A stretch of 64,000 nt of DNA from Aulostomus chinensis (taxonomy: Eukaryota; Chordata; Actinopteri; Syngnathiformes; Aulostomidae), in the NCBI GenBank assembly GCA_037954235.1, contig JBBMOA010000001.1, positions 4,110,501-4,174,500 of the forward strand, written 5' to 3'. Position 1 is the first letter of the stretch. Every line of letters begins with the position of its first letter. Shown piece by piece: positions 33,571-43,402 of the stretch. The position numbers and the translations under genes are program-made. The notes below the pieces were generated by a model that saw only the letters and a list, made by a program, of their open reading frames with translations, ran no database searches and was not told the origin of the DNA.

Positions 33571-34141
33571 GGTCCACTGAACAGGTCCCCCATGTGAGAT
33601 GATGGCGTTGAAGGCAGAGGAGAAGTCCAGGAAGAGAAGGCGGACATAGGAGTTCCTGCTCTCCAGATGGGTGAGGGCTCTGTGGACCACTGGTGAAATG
33701 GCGTCATCAGTGGAGCGGTGTTGCCTGTAGGCGTACTGGTGGGGGTCCACAGAGACATTGATGGAGACCTCTATGTGGGCCTTGACCAGCCTCTCAAAGT
33801 ACTTCATGACTACTGGGGTGAGTGCAATGGGTCGGTAGTCATTTTGGCCTGTCACTGTGGAGCACTTGGGGACAGGGACAATAGTGGCAGTCTTTAGGCA
33901 GGTGGGGACAGATGGCAGCGCCCGTGAGGTGTTGAAGATGTCCGCCAGCACCTTGGACAGCTGTTGTGCACAGTCCTTCAGTCCTCACCCTGGGATGTTG
34001 TCTGGGCCTGCAGCTTTGCGAGGGTTGATTCCCTGAAAGGTCTTCCTCACGTCTGCTGTGGTCACACTGAGGGGCGTGTCGTCAGGTGGTGGTGTGAGTC
34101 TGGTGCTGGGGGGGGGGTGTCAGGGTCCTCGAAGCGGAGAA
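33571..34141 (-). pseudogene. LINE reverse transcriptase fragment (L2/CR1-like)
   Basis: The minus-strand frame reads TADVRKTFQGINPRKAAGPD, then PSVPTCLKTATIVPVPK, then NDYRPIALTPVVMKYFERLV, then DPHQYAYRQHRSTDDAI, then LLFLDFSSAFN. These are the usual N-terminal palm motifs of teleost non-LTR reverse transcriptases. The last carries the first catalytic aspartate (F-L-D-F-S-S-A-F-N). The YADD box and the endonuclease are missing, and a TGA interrupts the frame after DNIPG. It is truncated and inactive. Confidence 0.88.
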
Positions 34142-34145
34142 GAAA

Positions 34146-34240
34146 CTGATTGAAGGAGTGAGGCGCTGGACCTGCTCTACTTGTGAAGTGTCATGAGATA
34201 ACATTTGTTGTGATTTGGCGCTGTACAAATAAAACTTACT
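34146..34240 (-). mobile_element. Fragment of dispersed repeat R1
   Basis: The minus strand contains AAATCACAACAAATGTTATC, and GAGCAGGTCCAGCGCCTC further along, matching the first ~95 bp of R1. Confidence 0.7.
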
Positions 34241-34289
34241 ACTTAAATGGAAACTGTCTGGGGGGGGGTGTAGCCTCCATCAGGGATGT

Positions 34290-34360
34290 GTTTGATGTCT
34301 GAATTCTGTCTTTGATGTCTGAATTCTGTCTTTGATGTCTGAATTTTGTTCATTGATCTC
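34290..34360 (+). repeat. Short tandem of TCTTTGATGTCTGAATTCTG
   Basis: Three imperfect copies of a ~20-24 bp unit. Similar words recur near 38600. Minor feature. Confidence 0.6.
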
Positions 34361-34407
34361 CTGCTTCAGTCTTTGATCTCTGAGTGATCCTAAACTCATC
34401 AAAGTAT

Positions 34408-35665
34408 CACATCACCTTCACAATCTGTAAAGAACCTGGGTGTCATTTTGGACTCTGAGCTGAATTTCATTCCACACGTCAAGAACATAACTAAGAGAGG
34501 TTTTTATCATCTTAAGAACAGAGCCAGAATCGCCCGTTCCTCTCAGGCCAACACGGAGGTGCTGATGCATGCTTTTATTTCCAGTCGTTCAGATTCTTGT
34601 GGTACCCTGCTGCTCTCTGGTCTCCCCAAAACAACCATCTACAATCTACAATGACTCCAGAATTCTGCAGGACGTGTGCTGACGAGGACCAGAGGGCGGG
34701 AGCTCATTACACCAGTTTTAAAGTCGCTGCATCGGCTCCCCGTGTGTTTCAGGATCAATTTTAAGGTTCTTTTAGTAGTTTTTAAGTGTCTTAATGGTCT
34801 TGGCCCACCTTATTTATCTGAACTGCTTTTGTCATATCAACCTTCGCGGACCCTGAGGTCCTCTGGCACCGGCCTTTTAGTCATTCCAAGAGTCAGAACT
34901 AAAACCCACGGGGAGGCTGCATCCAGCCATTATGGCCCAAAGTTCTGGAACAGCCAGCCAGAGAACATCAGGACAGCAGAGACTGTTGATGTTTTTAAAA
35001 GGAGGCTCAAGACTCCCCTTTTTAGCTTAGCTTTTAACTGACTTAGTCTCTCTTATCCTTTGGTAAGAGAGCTCTTAAAACTTTTAGATTTTATATATAT
35101 TTTATGTCATTCTGATACTTTAATATGATTGTAATTTCTGTTCTTTCCTACTCTACCTTCTTTTAGTCTTTTAGTTTTTAGCTCCAGTGTTTCCTGGTGG
35201 GGGCCCTCCACACTGGGAGGTGTGTCTGGTCCGCCTGCGGGGGCGTCGTCCTTGGGATCGTCCAGGCCCGGAGAGCTGGGGGGCTCTGCATTATATGTGG
35301 AGTGTACCCGGTCTGTCCGGGTCGGGGGGTCTGGGTGGCGGCGCTCCCTGTGGTTGTGGGCTGTGGCACCTCCTGGTGAGGATGGCTCCCATAGGTGGTC
35401 TTTCCTCACTAGGATTTTCAGTGCCCTGCCATGTTCCTACTGACAGTCAGTGTGTGGTTGTGTGTATGCGTGTGTGTGTGTGGGGGGGTAGTGTGTGCAT
35501 GTATGTGGTCATGTGGGTTGGGAAGGCCGGGTTCTTAACATGTATTTATTGTATTGTTTTATATTTTATTGAATGTTGCCTGTTTTCTCTCAGTTCTGTG
35601 AAGCACTTTGTGTTGCAGTCTCTGGATGAAAAGTGCTGTACAAATATAAATAAAGTAAACTAAAG
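34408..35665 (+). mobile_element. 5'-truncated LINE: ORF2 C-terminus and 3' UTR
   Basis: Plus-strand frames read QSVKNLGVILDSELNFIPHV, then LTRTRGRELITPVLKSLHRL, then YLSELLLSYQPSRTLRSSGT, then FKRRLKTPLFSLAFN and a stop near 35040. This is the region after the reverse transcriptase in common teleost LINEs. One stop (after TIYNLQ, near 34652) and a short gap break it. The 3' UTR has a GC-rich stretch, GT-rich runs near 35460-35490, and ends AAAAGTGCTGTACAAATATA followed by AATAAAGT-like tail repeats. Confidence 0.85.
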
Positions 35666-36963
35666 CAGACGGACGACTCGAGAATGAGAGAGGAAAGAGT
35701 AAACAAAGCAGACTCTTTTGAGGTCTTCTCCTTGGTTCCTTCATTTTTTGAGAAGACACTGGACTCAACTGCTGTCCATGATTCTGGATTGTGTTGATTG
35801 CGTTGTGAACAAGGATTTGGCCAGGTTTTGTAGGCGGGATCACTGGTGTGCGAACACACCTGACGCTGTGGAGAAAAGATGGCGAGCCACCCACAGGAGA
35901 GAGACAGTCGGAGTGGAAAATGGCGCTGCAAACCTCACCCACCCAGGTGACACTGACCCTGACGGTGGGATTGTGGTAGGACAGAACTGACAGGTTTCAC
36001 AGAGACACCTTGAATTTCTTTTGGACTGATAACGGACTGAACGAAAAGACTGGTGATGAACGGGAGAGACTCTGATCATTGATTTGTGAGATTGAGTTGT
36101 AAATTGAAATACTTTGGCCCTGAGTTTTATTTTTATAACTTTGTTTTGTTCACGTTTCCTGATTGTGTGCCAAATCGGTGTTCCATGAGTGGGTTTTTGA
36201 AAGGGAGTTCAAGCTTGGATAGAGCCGGTGAAACAAACCAACAGGAAGAGGGAACGTAGAACTAAAACTCATAAAAAGGCTGAACCAAGATCAAATGAGA
36301 ACCTAGACTGAGGAAACTCAAATAGACACCGTGAAGTAAACAAACAATCATAGAAATCCAGCCACCAAATTAAACCTCAACTCAAATAAGTCGGGTTAAC
36401 TTCAAATAAGACTCAAAAGAGGTCAATAACCTGATTCTCCTGAGGTTTGGTTTCTGTCTGTTGGTTGGAGGGAGACTCCTTTATTGAATGTGTGTGGATG
36501 TAAAGGGTTTGGAACCAATAGTTTTTGTTTTTCTGACATTTTCTGTCTATAAAGAAGTCGGCAGTTTTATTCACTGACTAGTCTGTGGTCTGTTATTCTT
36601 ACATTAGAATCAACCACTCACATGAGCCTAAAATCTCTGGTCCTCCACCTGAAGTGAGCCACATGGGAACTTTGACCCTCATCAACCATGCAGGGAGGAG
36701 TTCTCAGAGTCTGATTGTGCTGATGAATCATCAGAACTCTCCATCACGCCGTGACGAGGACATCTCAGTGTCAAAGCTGTCATTTCCTGCTGCCAGTAGG
36801 TGGCGCTGTGGTCACTGCTGACCTGTAGATGTGTTCAGACTGGGATGTTGATCAAACCTGGAAGTTTCAAACAGATCTGACAGGTGGAGAGGATTCAGAA
36901 GAGTTGAAGCTTCATTTTAGTTGGAGCCTGAAAATGAGGTGAGACTGAGGGCTCACAGGAGTT
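35666..36963. other. Spacer sequence, no recognised gene
   Basis: About 1.3 kb. It includes TTCTGTCTATAAAGAAGTCG near 36541 and several A/T-rich runs that could be decayed retroelement sequence. No open frame that I can assign. Confidence 0.4.
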
Positions 36964-37040
36964 GCAGGTAGGTGCTGCCCCCTAGTGACCCAGTGGAGAA
37001 CAACATGTAATGACGTGAACGTTCTACATTTTTCCAGTTC
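36964..37040 (+). repeat. Short dispersed repeat, paralogue of 38692-38765
   Basis: CAGGTAGGTGCTGCCCCCTA and TCTACATTTTTCCA occur at both places in the same order and strand, about 1.73 kb apart. Confidence 0.75.
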
Positions 37041-38691
37041 TTGACTTCATTCATCCTCCAACTTCTTCAAGCTGGAAGAGAGTGAGATCATTTAAAGTAG
37101 AGAGTCAATAATCAGCATCTCATCACTCATTTGTTCTCTGGTGGTGACCTCACGACTCAGCAGTGTGACATCACACATTTCACTGATGTCATCCTCAAGT
37201 GTGTCACTCAGTTCATGCAGCCTTCATTGTTTTATTTTATTATTTCCTTTCACTTTGATCTTCACAAAGACAAAGTGCGTCTGATGGAGGCAACGCTGAT
37301 AGAGTGGAATGTTTCAATGTTGCCATGACAACGTGAGGCCCCTCACCTCCTCTGTTCCTTCTGCCGGTCGGCGTCAGAAGAGCAAGATGGCTGCTTCTCC
37401 ATCTGGGTGGATGAGCAGCTCCTCCCATCTCAGGCAGACGCTCCCTGGCTGCATGTCAGCAGCTCCTCAAAGCTCCTTCTGGTTTCTTTGCTCTCCTGAT
37501 GCTGCGCTGGTGGATTTGTCCACCTCTCATTCTCCAGGGTTCTCAGCCTCATGTTCTCTCCCTCCTGTTCCAGCTCCTCCAAGTTTCCAGTGGAAGTTTG
37601 GCTTTTGTTTGCTACTTTGTCTTTTCTCCTCTGTTGGTGCTTTGAGTTCCTTTGTTGTTCTTTGTCTTTTCATCATTCAAGCCTCCTTTTGTTGAACGCT
37701 CCTCTCCCCCGTCTGTATTTGGGTCCTGTTCTCCTCCACTTTGGCCAAGAAGGCGGCCCAACAAGAGTCACCAGTGATGTCACAGCTCCTGGATGCCCCG
37801 CCCCTTCATCTGGTGCAGGTCGTGTGATGTCACTGAATCCCACTCAGACCAAACCAGTCAGAGATCAGTGTGTTTGTGTCAGTGATGTCATCGCTGCTGA
37901 CATCACAGCCCTCCATCCACACACGCCAGACTGAGGTGGAGGAGGTGATGTTGGGGTTTTCAAGGTCTTCGTCATGAGTGGGAGGGGCTGAGCTGGTGAA
38001 TGATCAGCTGACCAGGTCTGGGCTCAGTTCAGATGTTGAGCCACTGCTGACTGCCATTTGCCTGAGGAAGACCCAACGTTCCCCTCAAGAAATGGAGGGC
38101 AGTTTTTAGTGCAGCGTTCATTCTGGTTGGAGTTTTCCTTTCCTTTGCCCTGCACCTCTCTGGTGGGGAGGTGCTCCCTGTTGACAAGGACTCAGTGGAG
38201 AAGACTGGACCAGGACCTTCACTGGTTCAAGGAGCACCGAGGCAGAGGGAGGCCCAGACCAGCAGCCAGGTTGACCAGTTTGAAAAGCTGTTCCTCTTCC
38301 ATGCTGACTTGTTGGTGTCTCCTCTTTTATTCCTGAGTGATTTTAATCTCAGCTCTCTGAACCTGAATGGAGCAGAACCAGGAAATCATTGCAGGAAATC
38401 ATGGAGGAGAAATGAATGAATGAGACTTCCAGTCAAACTGAGACAAACGTCCAGGTTTGGTCATCAAAGATATCTGACATTCATCAGTAGACTGACAAAG
38501 ATGCTCATTATTATTGCAGCAGATTAAACTAGAGAATAAAGAGGGTCTCACTTTGGAAAAAATATTGCAGGATATTTTTGTTTTATCAGAGAGGCTTTAA
38601 TGTCTGTCTTTGATGTCTGAACTCTGACTCTGATGTCATTGGTGGTGACTGAATTCTACCCCCTGACAGACTGAAGGCTCATATTGGCGAT
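37041..38691. other. Spacer sequence, no recognised gene
   Basis: About 1.65 kb with several open frames of 80-130 codons on both strands. None has recognisable motifs, a splice context or a partner in the other arm. Treated as non-coding. Confidence 0.45.
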
Positions 38692-38765
38692 ACAGGTAGG
38701 TGCTGCCCCCTAGTGACCCAATGGAGAACGACATGTAATGACATGAAGATTCTACATTTTTCCAC
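38692..38765 (+). repeat. Short dispersed repeat, paralogue of 36964-37040
   Basis: Second copy of the 75-bp sequence containing GGTGCTGCCCCCTAGTGACC. Confidence 0.75.
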
Positions 38766-38780
38766 TTGTGAGATAAAAAT

Positions 38781-39120
38781 ACCTCACAGCAAGAAGGTTC
38801 AGGGTTCCAGTCCCGGCTGGAGCACAGGATCTTTCTGTGTGAGTCTCCATGTTCTCCCTGTTCCTGTGTGGGTTCTCTCTGGTACTCTAGCTTCCTCCCA
38901 CAGTCCAAAGACATCAAGAAGGGACGAGGCTGATTGATACTCTAAATTGACTGTAGTTGTGACTGTGAGTGTGAATGGTTGTCTGTCTCTATGTGTTGGT
39001 CCTGTGATGGACTGGTGACCTGTCCAGGGTGAACCCCGCCTCTCGCCTGTAGATGCTGGGATAGGCTCCACCCCCATGACCCTTATCAGGAATAAGAGGA
39101 AGAGAATGGATGGATGGATA
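38781..39120 (+). mobile_element. SINE-like element with L2-type tail, copy 2
   Basis: 5'-truncated: starts at CCTCACAGCAAGAAGGTTC. Continues with TCTCCATGTTCTCCCTGTTC, GGTGACCTGTCCAGGGTGAA and GATGCTGGGATAGGCTCCAC, and ends in ATGGATGGATATT, a typical GATG-rich 3' end. Confidence 0.8.
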
Positions 39121-39360
39121 TTGGAAACGACTACAATACAGTATATAAATATTCTAGTTCCATACATGGGAACCTGGTTCTTCTGCTCTTTAACATCCTC
39201 CAATAGGAATGGACCGTCTATGACAAAGTATCAATAAATCTATCAAGGAGGAAGAAGAATTCTGATCAAAGAACTGAAGTCAATCTGGAGATCAGTTGAT
39301 CTCTGGAAGGAGGAGGAGGAGGCATCCTGTGCTTTTATCTCTCTGTTCATGTTTCCTGCT

Positions 39361-39362
<2 letters not shown>

Positions 39363-39420
<58 letters not shown>
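39363..39420 (+). repeat. (GT)n microsatellite, 58 bp
   Basis: A pure GT run of about 29 dinucleotides. Open frames of alternating V/C or T/H across it are artefacts. Confidence 0.97.
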
Positions 39421-39423
<3 letters not shown>

Positions 39424-39917
39424 AGCTGCAGCAGTCAGTTCAGGTTCCTTCAGTGTGACTGAGGGAGGTTTCTGTCCGATGGTTTCTCCCAGTGTGAACA
39501 CAGCCTGACTGCTGATGCTGTGCCGACTCTGACAGTGGTTCAGTTTTTCTCAGTGGCTTTGTTGCTGCTCTCAGATCAGAATGAAAGTTCTCTCAACTCT
39601 GAGTTCAGCCTCCACAACATGGAGTCACTTGTTTCTCCTTCCTTTGATCAAATAGCGAACGCTTTTGGACGAGGAGGGAGGAAACCACGGCGTTTCACTG
39701 CTTTACATTTAGAATCTCACGCCAAGCCGGAGAAGCAGGTCCTGAATCAGTCACGTGGTCACTGCCGGATGGAGAGGCTTTGGACGTCACCACATACGTC
39801 ATCAAAATGCGCTTCGAAAGAAGAAGAAGCGGAAGGTTTTCGTTTTCAAACAACAAGGAAAGAAGGAGAAGTCCGTGAACCACCGGCCTCGGTCTTTGTC
39901 TCCTGAAGGCTGAGTGG
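39421..39917. other. Unannotated sequence between two microsatellites
   Basis: About 500 bp with a 128-codon open frame that lacks recognisable motifs. No gene is supported. Confidence 0.4.
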
Positions 39918-39944
39918 CGCACGCACACACGCACACACACACAT

Positions 39945-39975
<31 letters not shown>
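39918..39975 (+). repeat. (CA)n microsatellite, interrupted
   Basis: A CA run with CG and TAAA interruptions. It is the reverse-strand equivalent of the GT run 500 bp upstream. Confidence 0.95.
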
Positions 39976-40728
39976 GCCTGTCTTCAGTATAAAATGGTCT
40001 TTCACGTTCTCTCACGTTGGAAGATTTCTCTGACTCCATTGTGAATACAGAGATTCTTCATCTGCCACCTGAGTCTTGATCCACTGATTCCTCTGATCCA
40101 CCTCTTTCTGCTCCAACAAGGCTGACATGGATCAGGTGGGTCCATGTCAGCCAATCAGGAGGTTTCTCCTCTCAGTTAATTTTCTTCATCCCAGTTTAGA
40201 TTGATTCTTCTCAGCCTGATGAAGGAGCATCTGATCAGGTGTTTGACTGCTTGTTGGTTGTAATTCCATAGATTTTAATCTCAGATGTTATAGAATTAAT
40301 AAGAACATCATAAAGACCTTTGTCCAACACTTGAAACTCACCTGTCTGTCCAGGCCCAACTGGCCTTTGGTAGTGAGGTGGTGGATGCATGTGAATGAAA
40401 TGAGGCTGGTGTTGCTGTGAGGAGCCACTAGAGGGAGACACCTGTCGTTCCTCCCAGCTGACAATGAGGCTTCACAGCTGCATTTGAAGCTGTCCTTTAT
40501 TGGTCCCAACTGTCTTGAGCTCAGGAGCCAAACTCACCAACAACACTTCCTCCTGGTCATGTGGTCTGTTTGTCAGGAGATTCCCAATCCAAAGTTGTTG
40601 ACACACAAGAGAAGAAAACACGTCAAAGTTTGTTCATTTTTATGAATCAAACTGAAAATGAACAGAAGAGTGACGATGAAAATGGATTCAAAAATAATAA
40701 ATAATCATGAATAATGAATAAATGCTCA
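39976..40728. other. Spacer sequence, no recognised gene
   Basis: About 750 bp of apparently unique sequence. Nothing assignable. Confidence 0.4.
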
Positions 40729-40862
40729 GAATTTACTGGCATTTGACTGCATTTTGTGGTTAATCAGTCGATGAAAGAGGAACATATATATTCTATACAT
40801 GTGATGTACGTACGTGGCTGTGGACAAAAGCGTCTGCTCAATGAAATTGTAGGATTGTAGAC
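40729..40862 (+). repeat. SINE-tail-like repeat, paralogue of 32205-32340
   Basis: Contains GGTTAATCAGTCGATGAAAG and GACAAAAGCGTCTGCTCAAT, the latter close to the widespread vertebrate SINE tail. Confidence 0.65.
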
Positions 40863-41130
40863 TTCTATAAATGTAGAATATAATTGTAGAAATGCTCTCT
40901 CTCACCACCCCCAACGTCTGTGCCAGGGTCTCTGGCCAGTGGTCAGTGGCTCCTATCACCTGCCCAGGATGGATCCAGCTTGCTTGTCTTTGTAATTCTG
41001 CACTTATTAGAGACCTGGAAACAAAGGAATGCTGAAAAAGAGAAAATAGGACCTCACACAAATGGGCTTGTGACAGAAATTAAGATCATTTTGTGAATTT
41101 CCATCCTCTTCAAATGTGTGTGTGAATGTG

Positions 41131-41212
41131 GTCGTTGTGGCTGAGTGGTGAAGGCGATGGACTAGAAATCCATTAGGGTCTCCCTGCTCAGGTTGGAGTC
41201 CTGCCAGCAACG
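41131..41212 (+). pseudogene. tRNA-Ser(AGA) pseudogene
   Basis: The 82-nt sequence begins GTCGTTGTGGCTGAGTGGTG. It has the anticodon loop CTAGAAA (anticodon AGA) and a serine-type long variable arm. It aligns along its whole length with vertebrate tRNA-Ser(AGA). The T loop is TTGGAGT instead of TTCGAAT, and acceptor pair 3-70 is mismatched, so the B box is damaged and the gene is probably dead. Confidence 0.8.
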
Positions 41213-41465
41213 TTAAGCTGCTGATGTTCCATGTCAGGGTGAACGTCCTACCTGTGCCTGATTCAGTGTGGTGGCTCACACCTGAATTTATCCTAACAAG
41301 CTAACTTCTTAACGCCAATCTACACAGTTTGAATCATCAAAACCTCAAACTGCAGTAAGAATTTTCAATTCTCTCATCCACAACAATCCTCATCAATAAA
41401 ATCTGGAAGAAGGAACCGCAGAAAGTCTGCAGGAGAACGTAGACGAGTGCTGCCACCGACCCGTC
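41213..41465. other. Unannotated spacer sequence
   Basis: About 250 bp between the tRNA-Ser remnant and the LINE ORF1 fragment. Nothing recognised. Confidence 0.4.
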
Positions 41466-41735
41466 ATGGGGAGGACCGGTAACGTGGCGACCCCACTTCC
41501 CAAAAGAAGCCGACCGTCCAGCGCACCCTCATCACCCAATAAGGACCTCGGGGACATCCTGGACTCAGTTGACAGGAAACTAACAAGTTCCGATGCTTGA
41601 CTCTCTCGTGGAAATCCTCCACGAAGAGCCTCCATGAGTCTCTGGGACTCAGCCAGCAAAAGGTGGCTTCACTGGCCGCTAGAAATCAAGCCCTTCAAGC
41701 CTCCAGCCTCCCATCACTGTTTCCTCCCTCTCAAA
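41466..41735 (+). pseudogene. L1-type LINE ORF1 fragment
   Basis: Plus-strand pieces read MGRTGNVATPLPKRSRPSSA, then LGDILDSVDRKLTSSDA, then (another frame) LDSLVEILHEE and (another) SLGLSQQKVASLAARNQALQ. The order of a charged proline-rich start, D-x-R-L, L-x-E-x-L-H-E-E-F and a heptad-like LxxSQQQxxxLxxENxxL resembles the coiled-coil of ORF1 proteins of fish L1-like LINEs. At least two frameshifts are needed. It is a dead fragment. Confidence 0.6.
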
Positions 41736-41945
41736 TATGTATCCTGAAATATGGATTTGAGTCTTTAGATGCTGTAACGTCCAAAGATCATATTCTTATT
41801 GACCCTCCCCCTTCTTTGTTCCACCATGGAAAGAGGAGAACTCTATTCTAGTTTAGTGGATGAACATAGAGGGACTACACCTGGATCTCTGTGTTTAACA
41901 AACAATTGAGTTAAACATCAGGAGTCATGAGTTTGCTCAAAACTA

Positions 41946-42235
41946 ATGACTTGGACTGACTTCAATGAGTTCATAGCCAACAATTCTCCATCAGCCAGCA
42001 CATCCTGCAAAAGCAATGATGACAATTTTCCTTTTAAAAAGCAGGAACGTTGCGCAGATCCAGGATCAGTGGGAACGGCTGTTTGCTTTAAACGGTTGGG
42101 GGGAAAGAGTCGATTTATTGTCGAGTCAATGTTATTTATATTGTGCCACATCACAACAAAAGTTCTCTCAAGACACTTGACAGGTAGAGCAGGTCCAGAA
42201 CCACACTCCTTCAATGAATTCACGTATGTGAAGAT
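41946..42235 (+). mobile_element. Rearranged copy of dispersed repeat R1
   Basis: 41946-42112 matches the second part of R1 (CAACAATTCTCCATCAGC, GCAGATCCAGGATCAGTGGG). 42117-42232 matches the first part (CACATCACAACAAAAGTTCT, TAGAGCAGGTCCAGAACC). The order is swapped relative to 28784-29100, so this is either two adjacent truncated copies or a permuted copy. Confidence 0.7.
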
Positions 42236-42323
42236 ATTCAACTGATGTGACAAATTCTCATGACAATGAGTCCAGAGAGCCTGTCAGCATTGACATTCCC
42301 CTGGTGTCAGGGAAGTCATGTCA

Positions 42324-42500
42324 ACGGACCTGGGGCCTGTAGTTGGTGTCCATCCTTGATATCCTCACAAACAGGTCATCAAACTTGGCCCTCGTCAGCT
42401 TGAAGGACAGCTGGAAACGGCCTTCGTCCAGGCACAGTTTTTGGAGAAAGTGAGTTAAGAAGTTTAGAGTTCCAAGAGGCTTCTTCAGTTCGTTCAGTTT
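42324..42500 (-). pseudogene. PIF/Harbinger transposase (HARBI1-like) N-terminal fragment
   Basis: The minus strand reads LNELKKPLGTLNFLTHF, then LDEGRFQLSFKLTRAKFDDL, then VRISRMDTNYRPQVR and a stop at 42321-42323. The family form is D-x-GRFQ-x-YFRL-x-R-x-QFD-x-L...RISR-x-DTNYRR, found at the start of HARBI1-like transposases. The DDE catalytic core is missing. This is the only transposase-derived Harbinger piece in the window, and it is not next to the short Harbinger elements in the arms. Confidence 0.75.
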
Positions 42501-42610
42501 GGTCCTGGAGAACTGTTCAATGTGTCAGGACTTCAGAAGCTCCAATCCTCTCTAAGGTCCAGTGAGAGTGGAAGAGATTATAAATGACAGAAGCAGGGCC
42601 CTCCCTCAGA

Positions 42611-42683
42611 ACTGAACCAGCTCAGTTGGGAGAGCCTTAGACTGAAGATCTAAAGGTCCCTGGTCCGATCCCAGGTTTCAGCA
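42611..42683 (+). pseudogene. tRNA-Phe(GAA)-like gene, probably decayed
   Basis: The 73-nt sequence starts ACTGAACCAGCTCAGTTGGG. The anticodon loop is ACTGAAGAT (anticodon GAA) and the T arm CCTGGTCCGATCCCAGG. D, anticodon and T arms match vertebrate tRNA-Phe. Acceptor pairs 1-72 and 7-66 are mismatched and T55 has become C. The downstream ~210 bp are shared with 33060-33282. Confidence 0.75.
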
Positions 42684-42926
42684 GAGGAGCAGCATTGACT
42701 TTACTTTCCAGTGGAGGAACTGCAGACATGAAGGAAACTAACATCTTGTCCTGTGCATTCTTGTGACATTCAGGACATTTTTGGAGCCTCTTGTTGGATT
42801 TTGCCACAGAGAATCAGAGCCAATCAAAAGCCTGGTGGACTTCAACATGGAGGACTGAACAAGTCAAGAAAGCATCAGTTTGACCTTCACAGGTGTTTCT
42901 GTTCCTGTCTCAATGCTGTAGAAAGA
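42684..42926 (+). repeat. tRNA-Phe downstream flank, paralogue of 33060-33282
   Basis: Shares TTTTGCCACAGAGAATCAGA, CCAATCAAAAGC and GGAGGACTGAACAAGTCA with the other copy, then runs directly into tRNA-Lys. Suggests an ancestral tandem tRNA unit. Confidence 0.7.
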
Positions 42927-42999
42927 GCCTGAGGAGCTCAGACGGTAGAGCATCAGACTTTTAATCTGAGGGTCCAGGGTTCAAGTCCCTGTTCAGGTG
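42927..42999 (+). tRNA. tRNA-Lys(TTT)
   Basis: The 73-nt sequence begins GCCTGAGGAGCTCAGACGGT. The loop CTTTTAA gives anticodon TTT, and the T arm is CAGGG TTCAAGT CCCTG. All stems form; acceptor pairs 1-72 and 7-66 are G-U. Position 8 is G rather than the usual T, which is unusual. No T4 run follows immediately. It is a likely but slightly degenerate gene. Confidence 0.75.
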
Positions 43000-43032
43000 C
43001 TGTGGAGGTTCCACTGTTTGACAACATGGTAC

Positions 43033-43402
43033 TGGATGAAGTTTAGTGTTGAACAAACTGTCATCATCAAAAGTAGAAGTGTTCTTGTCTTGACGCTGTG
43101 AGACTGTTGCTAGAAAAGTGACCAACAATAATTTCATGTGGCATGCAATTAACAAAAGACCACAAATGACACTGGTCAAGTTAATTTTATTTGTATTGCA
43201 CCAAATCACAACAAAGTTCTCTCATGACTCTTTACTAGTAGAGCAGGTCCAGCACCAAACTCCTTCAATGAACCTCCACCCAACAATTCTCCATCAGCAG
43301 CACATCCTGCAACAGTGGTGATGAAAACCTTCCTATTAACAGGCAGGAACGTCGAGCAGATCCAGGATCAGTGGGGACGAGGTTACAAACAAAGGTACCT
43401 CA
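43033..43402 (-). repeat. Inner end block of right arm, including R1 copy (plus orientation)
   Basis: Reverse complement of 26526-26896. Similarity begins at CTGG (43033) and runs into the satellite at about 43403 through GGTACCTCAAAACC. It lies 33 bp after tRNA-Lys, so the inner breakpoint is very close to a tRNA gene. Confidence 0.88.

Noticed and set aside
35666..36600. Possible LTR of a retrovirus-like element (TATAAA-like word near 36547)
   Set aside because: No paired LTR, primer-binding site, polypurine tract or gag/pol similarity was seen.
37309..37934. Overlapping 127-128 codon open frames that could be a gene
   Set aside because: Low-complexity serine/proline/leucine composition, no recognisable motif, no plausible exon structure.
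39292..40005. Open frames with long VCVCVC or THTHTH runs
   Set aside because: Translations of the (GT)n and (CA)n microsatellites.
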